A stretch of DNA of 64,000 nt from CAIKZZ01 sp035524595 (GTDB lineage: Bacteria > Pseudomonadota > Gammaproteobacteria > Steroidobacterales > Steroidobacteraceae): assembly GCA_035524595.1 (NCBI GenBank), contig DATKOP010000020.1, forward strand, positions 62,001-126,000, read 5' to 3'. A program made the position numbers and the translations under genes. Below are positions 38,357 through 47,467 of the stretch, piece by piece; within the stretch, counting starts at the first letter, position 1, and every line of letters starts with the position of its first letter. The notes beneath the pieces were generated by a model. That model was given only the letters and a program-made list of their open reading frames with translations, did no database searches and was not told the DNA's origin.

Positions 38357-38420
38357 GGCCTGAGTGTAGCGTCTCGCGCGCGCCGGCCGGCCCGCGGCGG
38401 CGGCGCGCGCCGGCCCCGGT

Positions 38421-39371
38421 TCAGCGCGCCTTGACGCCCGGCAGCACGCAGAGCATCTCGTAGAGCAGGTTCGCGCCGAGCAGCGCGGTGTTGCCGCTGG
38501 TGTCGTACGGCGGGCTGACCTCGACGAGGTCGCCGCCGACGATCTCGAGCCCCTGGCAGCCGCGGATGATCTCGAGTCCCTGCGGCACCGTCAGCCCGCC
38601 GACCTCGACCGTGCCGGTGCCGGGCGCGAAGGCCGGGTCGAGGCCGTCGATGTCGAAGCTGATGTACACCGGCCCGCCGCCGAGCTGCGCGCGCAGCTCC
38701 TGCATCAGCGGCGCCAGCGACCGGTACCAGCACTCCTCGGCCTGCACCACCCGAAAGCCCTGCTGCCGCGACCAGTCGAAGTCGTCGGCCGCGTAGCCGG
38801 TGCCGCGCAGCCCGATCTGCACGACGCGCCGGCAGTCGAGCAGGCCTTCCTCGACCGCGCGCCGGAACGGCGTGCCGTGCGCGATCTTCTCGCCGAACAT
38901 CTCGTCGTTGATGTCGGCGTGCGCATCGACGTGCACCAGCCCGACCGGCCCGTGGCGGCGCCTGAGGGCGCGCAGGATCGGCAGCACGATCGTGTGGTCG
39001 CCGCCCATCGTCAGCGGCGTCGCGCCGCTCGCCAGCAGCCGGTCGTAGTGGTGCTCGATGATCTCGATGCTGCGCGCGAGGTTGAAGGTGTTGATGGCGA
39101 CGTCGCCCGCATCCGCCACGCGCAGGCTGTCGAACGGTGCGGCGCGGGTCGCCATGTTGTAGGGCCTGAGCATCCGCGACTCGTCGCGGATCTGGCGCGG
39201 CGCGAGCCGCGCGCCCGGCCGGTTCGAGGTGCCGATGTCGAACGGCACGCCGACGAAGGCGACGTCGAGGCCGGCATCGAGGCCGCAGGCGGGCAGGCGC
39301 ATGAACGTCGCCGGGCCGCCGAAGCGCGGCATGTCGTTGCCCGACAGCGGCTGGAACAGTTCCTTGGTCAT
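38421..39371 (-). CDS. speB: Agmatinase-family ureohydrolase
   Basis: A 316-residue manganese enzyme. Metal ligands are in GGDHTIVLP, HVDAHADIND and SFDIDGLDP. The length and the opening PRFGGPATFMRLP with DIGTSNRPGARLAPRQIR are those of agmatinase and of guanidinobutyrase/guanidinopropionase, which cannot be told apart here. It releases urea from agmatine or a related guanidino compound. Downstream of a GST gene with 19 bases between. Confidence 0.85.
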   Translation of the reverse strand: MTKELFQPLSGNDMPRFGGPATFMRLPACGLDAGLDVAFVGVPFDIGTSNRPGARLAPRQIRDESRMLRPYNMATRAAPFDSLRVADAGDVAINTFNLARSIEIIEHHYDRLLASGATPLTMGGDHTIVLPILRALRRRHGPVGLVHVDAHADINDEMFGEKIAHGTPFRRAVEEGLLDCRRVVQIGLRGTGYAADDFDWSRQQGFRVVQAEECWYRSLAPLMQELRAQLGGGPVYISFDIDGLDPAFAPGTGTVEVGGLTVPQGLEIIRGCQGLEIVGGDLVEVSPPYDTSGNTALLGANLLYEMLCVLPGVKAR

Positions 39372-39390
39372 GGCGGCGCTCCCGCGCGGC

Positions 39391-39990
39391 TCAGGGCGGG
39401 CGGGTGGCCACGAGGCTCGGCCGCTCGCGCGTCGCGGCCCACCAGTCCCGGATCACCGGCCGCGTGACGCCGAGCTCGAGGTCGGCGAGCCTGAACTCCA
39501 GGTAGCCGAGCGCCACGGCGATCGAGATCTGGCCGAGGTCGAAGGCGGTGCCGGCCGGGCGCAGCTCGGGTCCGAGCGCGCCGACGCTGCGGCGGATCGC
39601 CTCGGCGGCGCGGTCGAGCGAGGCCTGCGAGCGCTCGGCCGGCGGGCGCCGCCGCTCGAGCACGATGCCGACCGCGGCGTCGAGGATCCCGTCGCACAGC
39701 GCCTGGCAGCGCAGCACCTGCCAGCGGCCGGCGCCCGAGCGCGGGATCAGCGGCGCGGCCGGCACCAGCACGTCCAGGTACTCGCAGATCACCGGGCTGT
39801 CGTACAGCGCGACGCCGTCGTCGGTCAGAAGCGCCGGCACCTTGCCGAGCGGATTGACGGCGGCGACCGCGGCCGGGTCCGGCCACGGCACCGCGTCGAC
39901 GAGCTCGATCCGGTCCGCCAGGCCCTTCTCGATCGCGACCACGCGCACCTTGCGCACGTACGGCGAAGTCGGGGAGTGATAGAGCTTCAT
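39391..39990 (-). CDS. Glutathione S-transferase family protein
   Basis: A 199-residue protein with an N-terminal thioredoxin-fold GST domain (MKLYHSPTSPYVRKVRV, with a serine at the catalytic position; LGKVPALLTDDG; DSPVICEYLD) and a C-terminal helical domain. It likely conjugates or binds glutathione; the substrate is unknown. It lies between the FadR-type regulator gene and agmatinase on the same strand. Confidence 0.9.
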   Translation of the reverse strand: MKLYHSPTSPYVRKVRVVAIEKGLADRIELVDAVPWPDPAAVAAVNPLGKVPALLTDDGVALYDSPVICEYLDVLVPAAPLIPRSGAGRWQVLRCQALCDGILDAAVGIVLERRRPPAERSQASLDRAAEAIRRSVGALGPELRPAGTAFDLGQISIAVALGYLEFRLADLELGVTRPVIRDWWAATRERPSLVATRPP

Positions 39991-40094
39991 GTCGCCTGGC
40001 GCCTCGCGTCCCGTCCCGGCCCCGCGGGGGACGGGCGCCGGGCCAGATCATGCCCGCGCGGGTCGGCGGCGTCCACGGCCCGCCCCGGCGCCGC

Positions 40095-40844
40095 TCAGTC
40101 GGCGGCCGGCGCCGGTACCGGCACCGGCGTGTCGAGGTCGATGCCGCTGATCTCGAAGCCGCGGCGAAAGTCGCGGACGTGCTTCGCCATCCAGCTGCGG
40201 GCGGTGGCCGCGTCGCCGGCCTCGATGGCGGCGAGCACCGCGCGCTGCGCGACCGCGATGCGCCCGCGCGCCGGCGGCGCGCGGTCGATGATCACCTCGA
40301 GCGCCGCGGCCAGCAGCATCAGCAGCGGCTCCTGCGTCAGCACCAGCACGCGGTTGCCGCTCGCGGCCGCGACCGCGCGGAAGAACTCCGCGACCCCGCC
40401 GACCGCGGCGCGCGCGGTCGCGTGGTCGGCGCCGTAGGCCTCGACCGCGGCGCGGATCGCGGCCAGCGCCTGCGGCGTCGCCTGCCGGGCCGCGGCCTCG
40501 GCGGTGGAGGGTTCGAGCAGCTCGAGCGTCTCCCACACCTCGCGGACGGTGACGTCGTTGAGGGCGAGCGCGTGCCCGATCCGGCCGGCCAGCTGGGTCG
40601 CGGCCGGACGGCTGACGACCATGCGCTTGGTGCCGCGGCGCCGCGCCACCAGGTTGGCGCTCTCGAGCTCGCGCAGCGCCTCGCGCACCGTCGAGCGGTT
40701 GACCGCGAACTGCGCCGCGAGCTCGACCTCGGACGGCAGCGGATCACCGTCGCGCAGCGTGCGGTCGAGGATCCGCGCCGCGATCGCGCTCGCGACGCGC
40801 CGGTAGCCGGGCTCGAAGGACAGCGGCTCGAAGGCCGTGCTCAT
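40095..40844 (-). CDS. GntR-family (FadR/FCD-type) regulator, next to isovaleryl-CoA dehydrogenase
   Basis: A 249-residue regulator. The winged helix-turn-helix lies at about residues 17-80 (LPSEVELAAQFAVNRSTVRE and LRELESANLVARRRG). The C-terminal helical FCD-like domain runs to the end and would bind an acyl or carboxylate ligand. The ATG overlaps the acyl-CoA dehydrogenase stop (ATGA). A FadR-type palindrome lies in the divergent promoter 1.2 kb away, so it probably controls the leucine-catabolic genes. Leucine pathways in relatives are usually described with MerR (LiuR) or TetR-type regulators, so this assignment is inference. Confidence 0.85.
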   Translation of the reverse strand: MSTAFEPLSFEPGYRRVASAIAARILDRTLRDGDPLPSEVELAAQFAVNRSTVREALRELESANLVARRRGTKRMVVSRPAATQLAGRIGHALALNDVTVREVWETLELLEPSTAEAAARQATPQALAAIRAAVEAYGADHATARAAVGGVAEFFRAVAAASGNRVLVLTQEPLLMLLAAALEVIIDRAPPARGRIAVAQRAVLAAIEAGDAATARSWMAKHVRDFRRGFEISGIDLDTPVPVPAPAAD

Positions 40845-42019
40845 GCGGCGCCGATGAGCTCGCGGCCGATCAGCATGCGCCGGATCTCCTGCGTGCCGGC
40901 GCCGATGTCGTACAGCTTCGCGTCGCGCAGCAGCCGCCCGGTCGGGTAGTCGTTGACGTAGCCGTTGCCGCCGAGCGCCTGGATCGCCTCGAGCGCGACC
41001 TGGACCGCATTGTCGGCGGCGCGCAGCAGGCAGGCGGCCGCGGCGCGGCGCGTCTTCAGGCCGCGATCGCAGGCGCGCGCGACCTCGTGCACGTAGGCGC
41101 GGCTCGAGAACAGGCTGGCGTAGATGTCGGCGACCTTGCCCTGCATCAGCTCGAAGCTGCCGATCGGCCGGCCGAACTGGCGGCGCTCGCGCACGTACGG
41201 CAGCACCACGTCGAGCGCCGCCGACATGAGCCCGAGCGGGCCGCCGGCGATCACGACGCGCTCGTAGTCGAGGCCGTTCATCAGCACCGCGACGCCGCCG
41301 TTCTCGCGGCCGAGCACGTTCTCGACCGGTACGCGGCAGTCGCTGAAGACGAGCTCGCCGGTCGGCGAGCCGCGCATGCCGAGCTTGTCGAGCTTCGGCG
41401 CCACCGAGAAGCCGGGCGTGCCGCGCTCGACGATGAAGGTCGTGATGCCGCGCGAGGCCTGCTCGGGCGCGGTCTTGGCGTAGACCACGACCAGGTCCGC
41501 GTCCGGGCCGTTCGTGATCCACATCTTGCGGCCGTTCAGCAGGTAGTGGTCGCCGCGCCGCTCGGCCCGCAGCCGCATGCCGACGACGTCGGAGCCGGCC
41601 TCCGGCTCCGACATCGCGAGCGCGCCGACGTGCTCGCCGCTGACCAGCTTCGGCAGGTGGCGCGCGAGCTGCGCCTCGGTGCCGTTGAGGCGCAGCTGGT
41701 TCATGCACAGGTTCGAGTGCGCCGCGTAGCTGAGCCCGACGGCGCCCGAGGCGCGCGAGATCTCCTCCATCGCGACCACGTGCGCGTGGTAGCCGAGGCC
41801 GGTGCCGCCGAAGCGCTCCGGGACCGTCATGCCGAGCAGCCCCTGCGCGCCGAGCTCGGGCCACAGGTCGCGCGGGAAGGCGTCGTCGCGGTCGAGGGCG
41901 GCCGCGCGCGGCGCGATCCGCTCGCTGGCGAAGCGACGGACCGCGTGGCGCAGCGCGACCAGGTCCTCCTCGAGGCCGGCGTCGAGATCGTCGTCGTGGC
42001 TTGCGCCTGCATCGCCCAT
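40841..42019 (-). CDS. liuA: Isovaleryl-CoA dehydrogenase
   Basis: A 392-residue flavin acyl-CoA dehydrogenase oxidising isovaleryl-CoA in leucine degradation. SYAAHSNLCMNQLRLNGT and AMSEPEAGSDVVGMRL are characteristic of the isovaleryl group; the catalytic glutamate is in GLDYERVVIAGG; EAIQALGGNGYVNDYP and GAGTQEIRRMLIGREL complete the fold. Electrons pass to ETF and then to ETF-QO, encoded at 50.9-52.5 kb. A GAGGA site precedes the ATG and the start is 31 bases from the palindromic operator. Confidence 0.95.
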   Translation of the reverse strand: MGDAGASHDDDLDAGLEEDLVALRHAVRRFASERIAPRAAALDRDDAFPRDLWPELGAQGLLGMTVPERFGGTGLGYHAHVVAMEEISRASGAVGLSYAAHSNLCMNQLRLNGTEAQLARHLPKLVSGEHVGALAMSEPEAGSDVVGMRLRAERRGDHYLLNGRKMWITNGPDADLVVVYAKTAPEQASRGITTFIVERGTPGFSVAPKLDKLGMRGSPTGELVFSDCRVPVENVLGRENGGVAVLMNGLDYERVVIAGGPLGLMSAALDVVLPYVRERRQFGRPIGSFELMQGKVADIYASLFSSRAYVHEVARACDRGLKTRRAAAACLLRAADNAVQVALEAIQALGGNGYVNDYPTGRLLRDAKLYDIGAGTQEIRRMLIGRELIGAA

Positions 42020-42050
42020 CTTGGCGTCCTCGTTCGTTTAGGATAGTATG

Positions 42051-42063
42051 ATTGTCGGACAAT
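42051..42063. promoter_or_regulatory. FadR-type operator in the liuA/liuB divergent promoter
   Basis: ATTGTC-G-GACAAT is a perfect 13-base palindrome. Its core TTGTCGGACAA fits the t-N-G-T-N3-A-C-N-a pattern bound by FadR-subfamily GntR proteins. It lies 31 bases ahead of liuA and 18 bases ahead of liuB, so one bound dimer could shut both directions. A TAGTAT sequence just to its left may be a -10 element. The nearby GntR gene is the natural candidate. Confidence 0.65.
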
Positions 42064-42081
42064 TTAGGGTCCGAGGGCAAG

Positions 42082-43686
42082 ATGATTCGCCTCACGAGCC
42101 AAATTGACGTCAAGAGCGGCGATTTTGCCGCTAACAAGGCGGCTATGGAGTCGATCGTCTCCGATCTGCGCTCGCGCGTCCGGGCCGCGGCGGCAGGCGG
42201 TTCCCCCAAGGCGGTCGAGAAGCACCGCGCGCGCGGGCGTCTCCTCGCCCGCGAGCGCATCGACCTCCTGCTCGATGCCGGCGCCCCCTTCCTCGAGTTC
42301 TCGGCGCTCGCCGCGCACGGCCTCTATGGCGGGGAGGTGCCGTGCGCCGGCATCGTCACCGGCGTCGGCCGCGTCTCCGGGCGGGAGTGCGTGATCGTCG
42401 CCAACGACCCGACGGTCAAGGGCGGCACCTACTACCCGCTGACCGTGAAGAAGCACCTGCGGGCCCAGGAGATCGCCCGCGAGAACCGGCTGCCGTGCGT
42501 CTACCTCGTCGAGAGCGGCGGCGCCTTCCTGCCGGCCCAGGACGAGGTGTTTCCGGACCGCGAGCACTTCGGGCGCATCTTCTACAACCAGGCGACCCTG
42601 TCCGCGGCCGGCATCGCGCAGATCGCGGTCGTGCACGGCTCGTGCACGGCGGGCGGCGCCTACGTGCCGGCGATGGCCGACGAGAACGTGATCGTGCGCA
42701 ACCAGGGGATGGTGTTCCTCGGCGGCCCGCCGCTCGTCAAGGCGGCCACCGGCGAGGAGATCGACGCCGAGTCGCTCGGCGGCGCCGACGTCCACTGCCG
42801 CGAGTCGGGCGTCTGCGACCACTACGCCGAGAGCGACGCGCACGCGCTCGCGATCGCGCGCCGCATCGTCGCCCGCCTCAGCGCCGCGCCCGACCGGGCA
42901 CCGCCGGCGGCACCGCGCGAGCCGCTCTACGACCCGGCCGAGCTCTACGGCGTCGTGCCGTCGAGCCTGCGAAAGCCCTACGACGCCCGCGAGCTGATCG
43001 CGCGCCTGGTCGACGGCTCCGAGTTCGACGAGTTCAAGCAGCTCTACGGCAGCACGCTCGTGACCGGCTTCGCGCACCTCGCCGGCTACCCGGTCGGGAT
43101 CGTCGCCAACAACGGCATCCTGTTCTCGGAGAGCGCGCTCAAGGGCGCGCACTTCATCGAGCTCTGCGCCCGCGAGCGGATTCCGCTGCTGTTCCTGCAG
43201 AACATCACCGGCTTCATGGTCGGGCGCCGCGCCGAGGCGGGCGGCATCGCGCGCGACGGCGCGAAGATGGTGACCGCGGTCGCGGCCGCGCAGGTGCCGA
43301 AGCTGACGCTGATCGTCGGCGGCTCGTACGGCGCCGGCAACTACGCGATGTGCGGGCGCGCCTACGGGCCGCGGCTCTTGCTGCAGTGGCCGAACGCGCG
43401 CACCTCGGTGATGGGCGGCGAGCAGGCCGCGACCGTGCTCGCGACGATCCGGCGCGACCAGCTCAGGGCCGCCGGCCAGGACTGGTCCGCGGCGGGCGAG
43501 GCCGAGTTCATGGAGCCGATCCGCCGCCAGTACGAGTCGCAGGGCCATCCGTACTACGCGAGCGCGCGCCTCTGGGACGACGGTGTCATCGACCCGCTCG
43601 ACACCCGCCGCATCCTCGGGCTCGCGCTCGCGATGGTGCGCAACGCGCCGACGCCGGACACGCGCTTCGGCATCTTCCGGATGTAG
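42082..43686 (+). CDS. liuB: Methylcrotonoyl-CoA carboxylase, carboxyltransferase subunit
   Basis: A 534-residue subunit, the usual size, that transfers carboxyl from biotin to 3-methylcrotonyl-CoA in leucine degradation. RGRLLARERIDLLLD, FYNQATLSAAGIAQIAVVHG and the C-terminal FLQNITGFMVGRRAEAGGI and SYGAGNYAMCGRAY blocks are typical. The ATG with a GAGGGC site is preferred to a TTG 30 bases upstream that would lie inside the operator. Confidence 0.95.
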   Translation: MIRLTSQIDVKSGDFAANKAAMESIVSDLRSRVRAAAAGGSPKAVEKHRARGRLLARERIDLLLDAGAPFLEFSALAAHGLYGGEVPCAGIVTGVGRVSGRECVIVANDPTVKGGTYYPLTVKKHLRAQEIARENRLPCVYLVESGGAFLPAQDEVFPDREHFGRIFYNQATLSAAGIAQIAVVHGSCTAGGAYVPAMADENVIVRNQGMVFLGGPPLVKAATGEEIDAESLGGADVHCRESGVCDHYAESDAHALAIARRIVARLSAAPDRAPPAAPREPLYDPAELYGVVPSSLRKPYDARELIARLVDGSEFDEFKQLYGSTLVTGFAHLAGYPVGIVANNGILFSESALKGAHFIELCARERIPLLFLQNITGFMVGRRAEAGGIARDGAKMVTAVAAAQVPKLTLIVGGSYGAGNYAMCGRAYGPRLLLQWPNARTSVMGGEQAATVLATIRRDQLRAAGQDWSAAGEAEFMEPIRRQYESQGHPYYASARLWDDGVIDPLDTRRILGLALAMVRNAPTPDTRFGIFRM

Positions 43687-43691
43687 GCCCC

Positions 43692-44477
43692 ATGACGCCG
43701 AACCTACTCGAGACCGAGCCGGCCGCCGGCATCGTGCGCCTCGCGCTCAACCGCCCGGAGCAGCGCAACGCGCTTGACGCGGCGCTGATCGAGGCGCTGC
43801 ACGGCGCGGTGCTGCGCCACGGCGCGCGGGCCGAGACGCGCGTGCTCCTGATCGCCGCCGAGGGCCCGGCCTACTGCGCCGGCGCCGATCTCAACGCCAT
43901 GCTCGCCCTCGGCCGCCACGAGCGCGCGGCCAACGTCGCCGACGCCGAGCGCCTCGCGAACCTGCTGCTCGCGGTGCGCGACTGCCCCAAGCCGAGCGTC
44001 GCCGTGGTCCAGGGCCCGGCCTTCGGCGGCGGCATGGGCCTGGTCGCGGCCTGCGACCTCGCGCTCGGCTCGAGCGCCGCGCGCTTTCGGCTGCCGGAGG
44101 TGCAGCTCGGCCTCGTGCCGGCGGTGATCTCGCCGTACGTGCTCGAGGCGATCGGGCTCAGGCAGGCGCGGCGCTACTTCCTGTCGGGCGAGGGCATCGG
44201 TGCCGAGCGCGCCGTCGAGCTCGGGCTGCTGCATGCGGTGGTCGCGCCGCCGGCGCTCGAGACCGAGGCGCTCAGGCTCGCGCGCGAGATCGCGCAGGGC
44301 GGGCCGCACGCGCTCGCCGAGTGCAAGCGGCTGATCGCCGACGTCGCGCACCGCGGCCCCGGCGCGGGGCTCGCCGGCGCCACCGCCGAGTGGCTCGCGA
44401 CGCTGCGCGAGGGGCGCGAGGCGCAGGAGGGCGTCGGCGCCGCGCTCGAGCGCCGCCCGCCCGCGTGGCGTCCGTGA
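43692..44477 (+). CDS. liuC: Methylglutaconyl-CoA hydratase / enoyl-CoA hydratase family
   Basis: A 261-residue crotonase-fold enzyme acting after MCC in leucine degradation. RPEQRNALDAALIEAL, GPAYCAGADLNAM (the CoA oxyanion region) and GPAFGGGMGLVAACDLAL carry the oxyanion-hole residues. It starts five bases after liuB and overlaps liuD by four bases. Exact substrate is inferred from position. Confidence 0.88.
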   Translation: MTPNLLETEPAAGIVRLALNRPEQRNALDAALIEALHGAVLRHGARAETRVLLIAAEGPAYCAGADLNAMLALGRHERAANVADAERLANLLLAVRDCPKPSVAVVQGPAFGGGMGLVAACDLALGSSAARFRLPEVQLGLVPAVISPYVLEAIGLRQARRYFLSGEGIGAERAVELGLLHAVVAPPALETEALRLAREIAQGGPHALAECKRLIADVAHRGPGAGLAGATAEWLATLREGREAQEGVGAALERRPPAWRP

Positions 44478-46474
44478 GCCTGCGCCGCCTGCTGATCGCG
44501 AACCGCGGCGAGATCGCCTGCCGCGTGATCCGCACCGCGCGGCGGCTCGGCCTGCACACGATCGCGGTGTACTCGGACGCCGATGCCGGCGCGCGCCACG
44601 TGCGCGAGGCCGACGAGGCCTGGCGCCTCGGCCCGGCGGCGCCGCGCGACAGCTACCTCGCCATCGACCGCGTGCTCGAGGTCGCGCGGCGCGCGCGCGC
44701 CGACGCGATCCACCCGGGCTACGGCTTTCTCTCGGAGCGCGCCGAGTTCGCGGCGGCCTGCGCCGCGGCCGGCATCACCTTCGTCGGCCCGCCGGTGGCG
44801 GCGATGGCGGCGATGGGCTCGAAGAGCGCCGCGAAGGAGGCCATGCGGGTGGCCGGCGTGCCGGTGCTGCCCGGCTACCACGGCGCCGCGCAGTCGCTCG
44901 AGCGGCTCGAGGCCGAGGCGCTCAAGGTCGGGTTCCCGCTGATCATCAAGCCGAGCGGCGGCGGCGGCGGCAAGGGCATGCAGATCGTCGCGAGCGCCGC
45001 GGGGCTCGCCGGCTCGCTCGCAAGCGCGCGCCGGCTCGCCGAGAGCGCCTTCGCCGACCCCGCGCTCTTGATCGAGCGCTACCTGCCGGCGCCGCGGCAC
45101 GTCGAGGTGCAGGTGCTCTGCGACGGCCACGGCCGCGCGCTGCACCTCGCGACCCGCGACTGCTCGGTGCAGCGCCGCCACCAGAAGCTGATCGAGGAGG
45201 CGCCCGCGCCCGGCATCCCCGACGAGGTGCGCGCGCGGCTGCACGCCGCCGGCGTGCGCGTCGCGCAGGCGGTCGGCTACGTCAGTGCCGGCACCGTCGA
45301 GTTCCTGTACGCCGACGGCGAGTTCTGGTTCATGGAGATGAACACCCGCCTGCAGGTCGAGCACTGCGTCACCGAGGAGATCCTGGGCCTCGACCTCGTC
45401 GAGTGGCAGCTGCGCATCGCCGGCGGCGAGGCGCTGCCGTTCCGGCAGGAGGAGCTCGTGCCGCGCGGCCACGCGCTCGAGGTCCGCGTCTGCGCCGAGG
45501 ATCCCGCGGCCGGCTTCGTGCCGAGCGCCGGCCGGCTGCTCGAGGTGCGCTGGCCGGAGGCCGTGGCGGGCGTGCGCGTCGACGCCGGCTTCGCGACCGG
45601 CGACGAGGTGCCGACGCACTACGATTCGCTGCTCGGCAAGATCATCGGCCGCGGCGGCTCGCGCGCCGCGGCGCTGGCGGCGGCCGCGCGCGGCCTCGAG
45701 GCGCTCAGGATCGCCGGCGTCGCGACCAACGCCGGCTGGCTGGCGGACGCGCTCGCCGTGCCCGCGTTCGCGGCCGGCGAGGTGAGCACGCGCTTCCTCG
45801 CCGACCACGGCGCGGCGCTCGGCGCCGCGCCGCAGCCGAGCAGCGAGGAGTACGCCCTCGCGGCGCTCGCCGCGGTCGAGTGCCCGGCCGAGCCGCCGCC
45901 GGCGGCGCCATCGCCGTGGGACGCGCGCGACGCGTTTCGGGCCAACCTGCCGTGCGCGCAGCAGTGGCTGCTGCGCGCCGCGGGCGCCGAGCAGCGGGTC
46001 GAGCTGGTGCGCGAGGGCGCCGGCTACGTCGCGACCGTCGGCGCGGCCGTGCACCGGCTCGCGGCGCGCGCGGTCGCGGGCGGCCTCGACGCCACCGTCG
46101 ACGGCCGCCGCCGGCGCGTCGACCTGCATCGCGACGGCGACCGGCTCGCGCTGTGGCGCGGCGCGACGCGCATCGACCTCGAGATCGTCGATCCGCGCCA
46201 CGTCGACGCCAGGGCCTCGGTCCACGAGGGTGAGCTCGTCGCGCGGCTGCCGGGCACGGTGGTCGCGGTGGTGGCGGCCGCCGGCGACGTCATCGACGCC
46301 GGCGCGACGCTGATGGTCCTCGAGGCGATGAAGATGGAGCACGCGATCGTCGCGCCGACCGCGGGCACGGTCGTCAAGGTGCACTTCGCCAAGGGCGACC
46401 GGGTGCCCGAGGGCGCGGTGTTGGTCGAGGTCGCGCCGCGCGGCGCCGCGGACGCTGCGCCGCCGGCGGACTAG
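44474..46474 (+). CDS. liuD: Methylcrotonoyl-CoA carboxylase, biotin-containing subunit
   Basis: A 666-residue protein with a biotin carboxylase domain, a linking domain and a C-terminal biotinyl domain. LLIANRGEIACRVIRTARR opens it, KPSGGGGGKGMQIV is the ATP-grasp loop, FMEMNTRLQVEHCVTE is the carboxylase signature and VLEAMKMEH is the biotin-lysine motif near the end. The GTG at 44474 overlaps liuC; a GTG three codons upstream is an alternative. The last four bases overlap the end of modA on the other strand. Confidence 0.95.
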   Translation: MSLRRLLIANRGEIACRVIRTARRLGLHTIAVYSDADAGARHVREADEAWRLGPAAPRDSYLAIDRVLEVARRARADAIHPGYGFLSERAEFAAACAAAGITFVGPPVAAMAAMGSKSAAKEAMRVAGVPVLPGYHGAAQSLERLEAEALKVGFPLIIKPSGGGGGKGMQIVASAAGLAGSLASARRLAESAFADPALLIERYLPAPRHVEVQVLCDGHGRALHLATRDCSVQRRHQKLIEEAPAPGIPDEVRARLHAAGVRVAQAVGYVSAGTVEFLYADGEFWFMEMNTRLQVEHCVTEEILGLDLVEWQLRIAGGEALPFRQEELVPRGHALEVRVCAEDPAAGFVPSAGRLLEVRWPEAVAGVRVDAGFATGDEVPTHYDSLLGKIIGRGGSRAAALAAAARGLEALRIAGVATNAGWLADALAVPAFAAGEVSTRFLADHGAALGAAPQPSSEEYALAALAAVECPAEPPPAAPSPWDARDAFRANLPCAQQWLLRAAGAEQRVELVREGAGYVATVGAAVHRLAARAVAGGLDATVDGRRRRVDLHRDGDRLALWRGATRIDLEIVDPRHVDARASVHEGELVARLPGTVVAVVAAAGDVIDAGATLMVLEAMKMEHAIVAPTAGTVVKVHFAKGDRVPEGAVLVEVAPRGAADAAPPAD

Positions 46475-47241
46475 GGCGCTTCGAAGCCGGCCTTCTCGAA
46501 CACGGCGCGTGCCGCCGGCGAGACCAGGAACGCCGCGAAGCCCGCCGCCGCGGGCGAGGCGCCGCCGACGAGCGCCATCGGATAGCGGATCGGCGCGTGG
46601 CTCGACGCCGGGAAGGTGTCGACCACCCGCACCCGCGGCTCGACCCGCGCGTCGGTCGCGTACACCACCCCGAGCGGCGCCTCGCCGCGCGCGACCCACA
46701 TGAGTGCGACGCGCACGTCCTCGCCGCGCAGCAGGTGCGGCTCGAGCGCCGCCCAGACGCCGAAGGCCGTCAAGGCGGCCTGCGCATAGCGACCGGCCGG
46801 GACCGTCGCCGGGTCGGCGAGCGCGAGCCGCCCGCCCCCGAGCGCGGCGCGGAGCGGCGCGCCGGGGCCGAGCCTGAGGTTCAGGCTGCTGCCGGCCGGT
46901 GCGATCAGTACCAGCCGGTTGGCGACCAGGTCGCGGCGCGACGCCGTGACCAGCCGGTCGCGCTGCTCAAGGTAGTCCATCCAGGCGGCGTCCGCGGAGA
47001 TGAAGAGGTCGGCCTGCGCGCCGGCGTCGATCTGGCGTGCGAGCGTGCCGCTCGAGGCGAAGGAGCTGCGCACCGTGACGCCCGTCTGCCGCTGGTAGAG
47101 CGCCGCGACCTCGCCGACGGCCTCGGTGAGCGAGGCCGCGGCGAACACGGTGACGCCGTTGCGCTCGGGCGGCGCCGCGGCGGCGGCTCCCGCCGCCAGC
47201 ATGGCGCCGACTAGCGCGCCGACCTGCAACCAGCTCCTCAT
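46471..47241 (-). CDS. modA: Molybdate-binding periplasmic protein ModA
   Basis: A 256-residue solute-binding protein with a signal peptide (LVGAMLAAGAAAAAPP region). VFAAASLTEAVGEV, SSFASSGTLARQIDAGA and DLFISADAAWMDYL are the ModA blocks, including the serine oxyanion contacts. The modB and modC genes do not follow in the window, so the permease is elsewhere. It converges on liuD with overlapping ends and diverges from the porin gene; a GGGAGG site precedes the ATG. Two ModE-like boxes lie in the divergent promoter. Confidence 0.93.
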   Translation of the reverse strand: MRSWLQVGALVGAMLAAGAAAAAPPERNGVTVFAAASLTEAVGEVAALYQRQTGVTVRSSFASSGTLARQIDAGAQADLFISADAAWMDYLEQRDRLVTASRRDLVANRLVLIAPAGSSLNLRLGPGAPLRAALGGGRLALADPATVPAGRYAQAALTAFGVWAALEPHLLRGEDVRVALMWVARGEAPLGVVYATDARVEPRVRVVDTFPASSHAPIRYPMALVGGASPAAAGFAAFLVSPAARAVFEKAGFEAP

Positions 47242-47255
47242 GCCGCCTCCCGCCG

Positions 47256-47279
47256 CGATGTAGCCCGATAACTATAACG
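47256..47279. promoter_or_regulatory. ModE-like box ahead of modA
   Basis: Half sites CGATGTA and TATAACG separated by ten bases, 14 bases upstream of the modA start. The right arm is a perfect match to the ModE half site of E. coli and the left arm matches five of seven positions, with the spacing of the known consensus (two 11-base arms around N6). A possible modA -10 element, TATAGT on the minus strand, overlaps it, as expected for repression. Confidence 0.65.
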
Positions 47280-47364
47280 CAGCTCCGGCGCGGCGGCGCC
47301 AGGCGCGCCCGGGGCGGCCACGCGCGGCGTCCGCGGCGACGACGTCGAGCCCGATTCTGGACTT

Positions 47365-47388
47365 CGCTATAGCGGATCGACTATAACG
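47365..47388. promoter_or_regulatory. ModE-like box ahead of the porin gene
   Basis: Half sites CGCTATA and TATAACG separated by ten bases, 79 bases upstream of the porin start. Both arms match the E. coli ModE consensus (ATCGCTATATA-N6-TATATAACGAT in its longer form) at all seven core positions with the right spacing. TATAAC within it could be the porin -10. Two boxes in one 226-base divergent promoter suggest joint control of modA and the porin. Confidence 0.72.
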
Positions 47389-47467
47389 AGGCCCGGGTTG
47401 CCGGCGGCCAGCCGCCGGCGCGGGGCGCGCCGCCGGTGCGGCAGCAGAAATCGGGGAGCAGTACACG

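Noticed and set aside
47365..47374. CGCTATAGCG as an independent 10-base palindrome
   Set aside because: It overlaps the left half of the ModE-like box; the pair of half sites with ten-base spacing explains it better.
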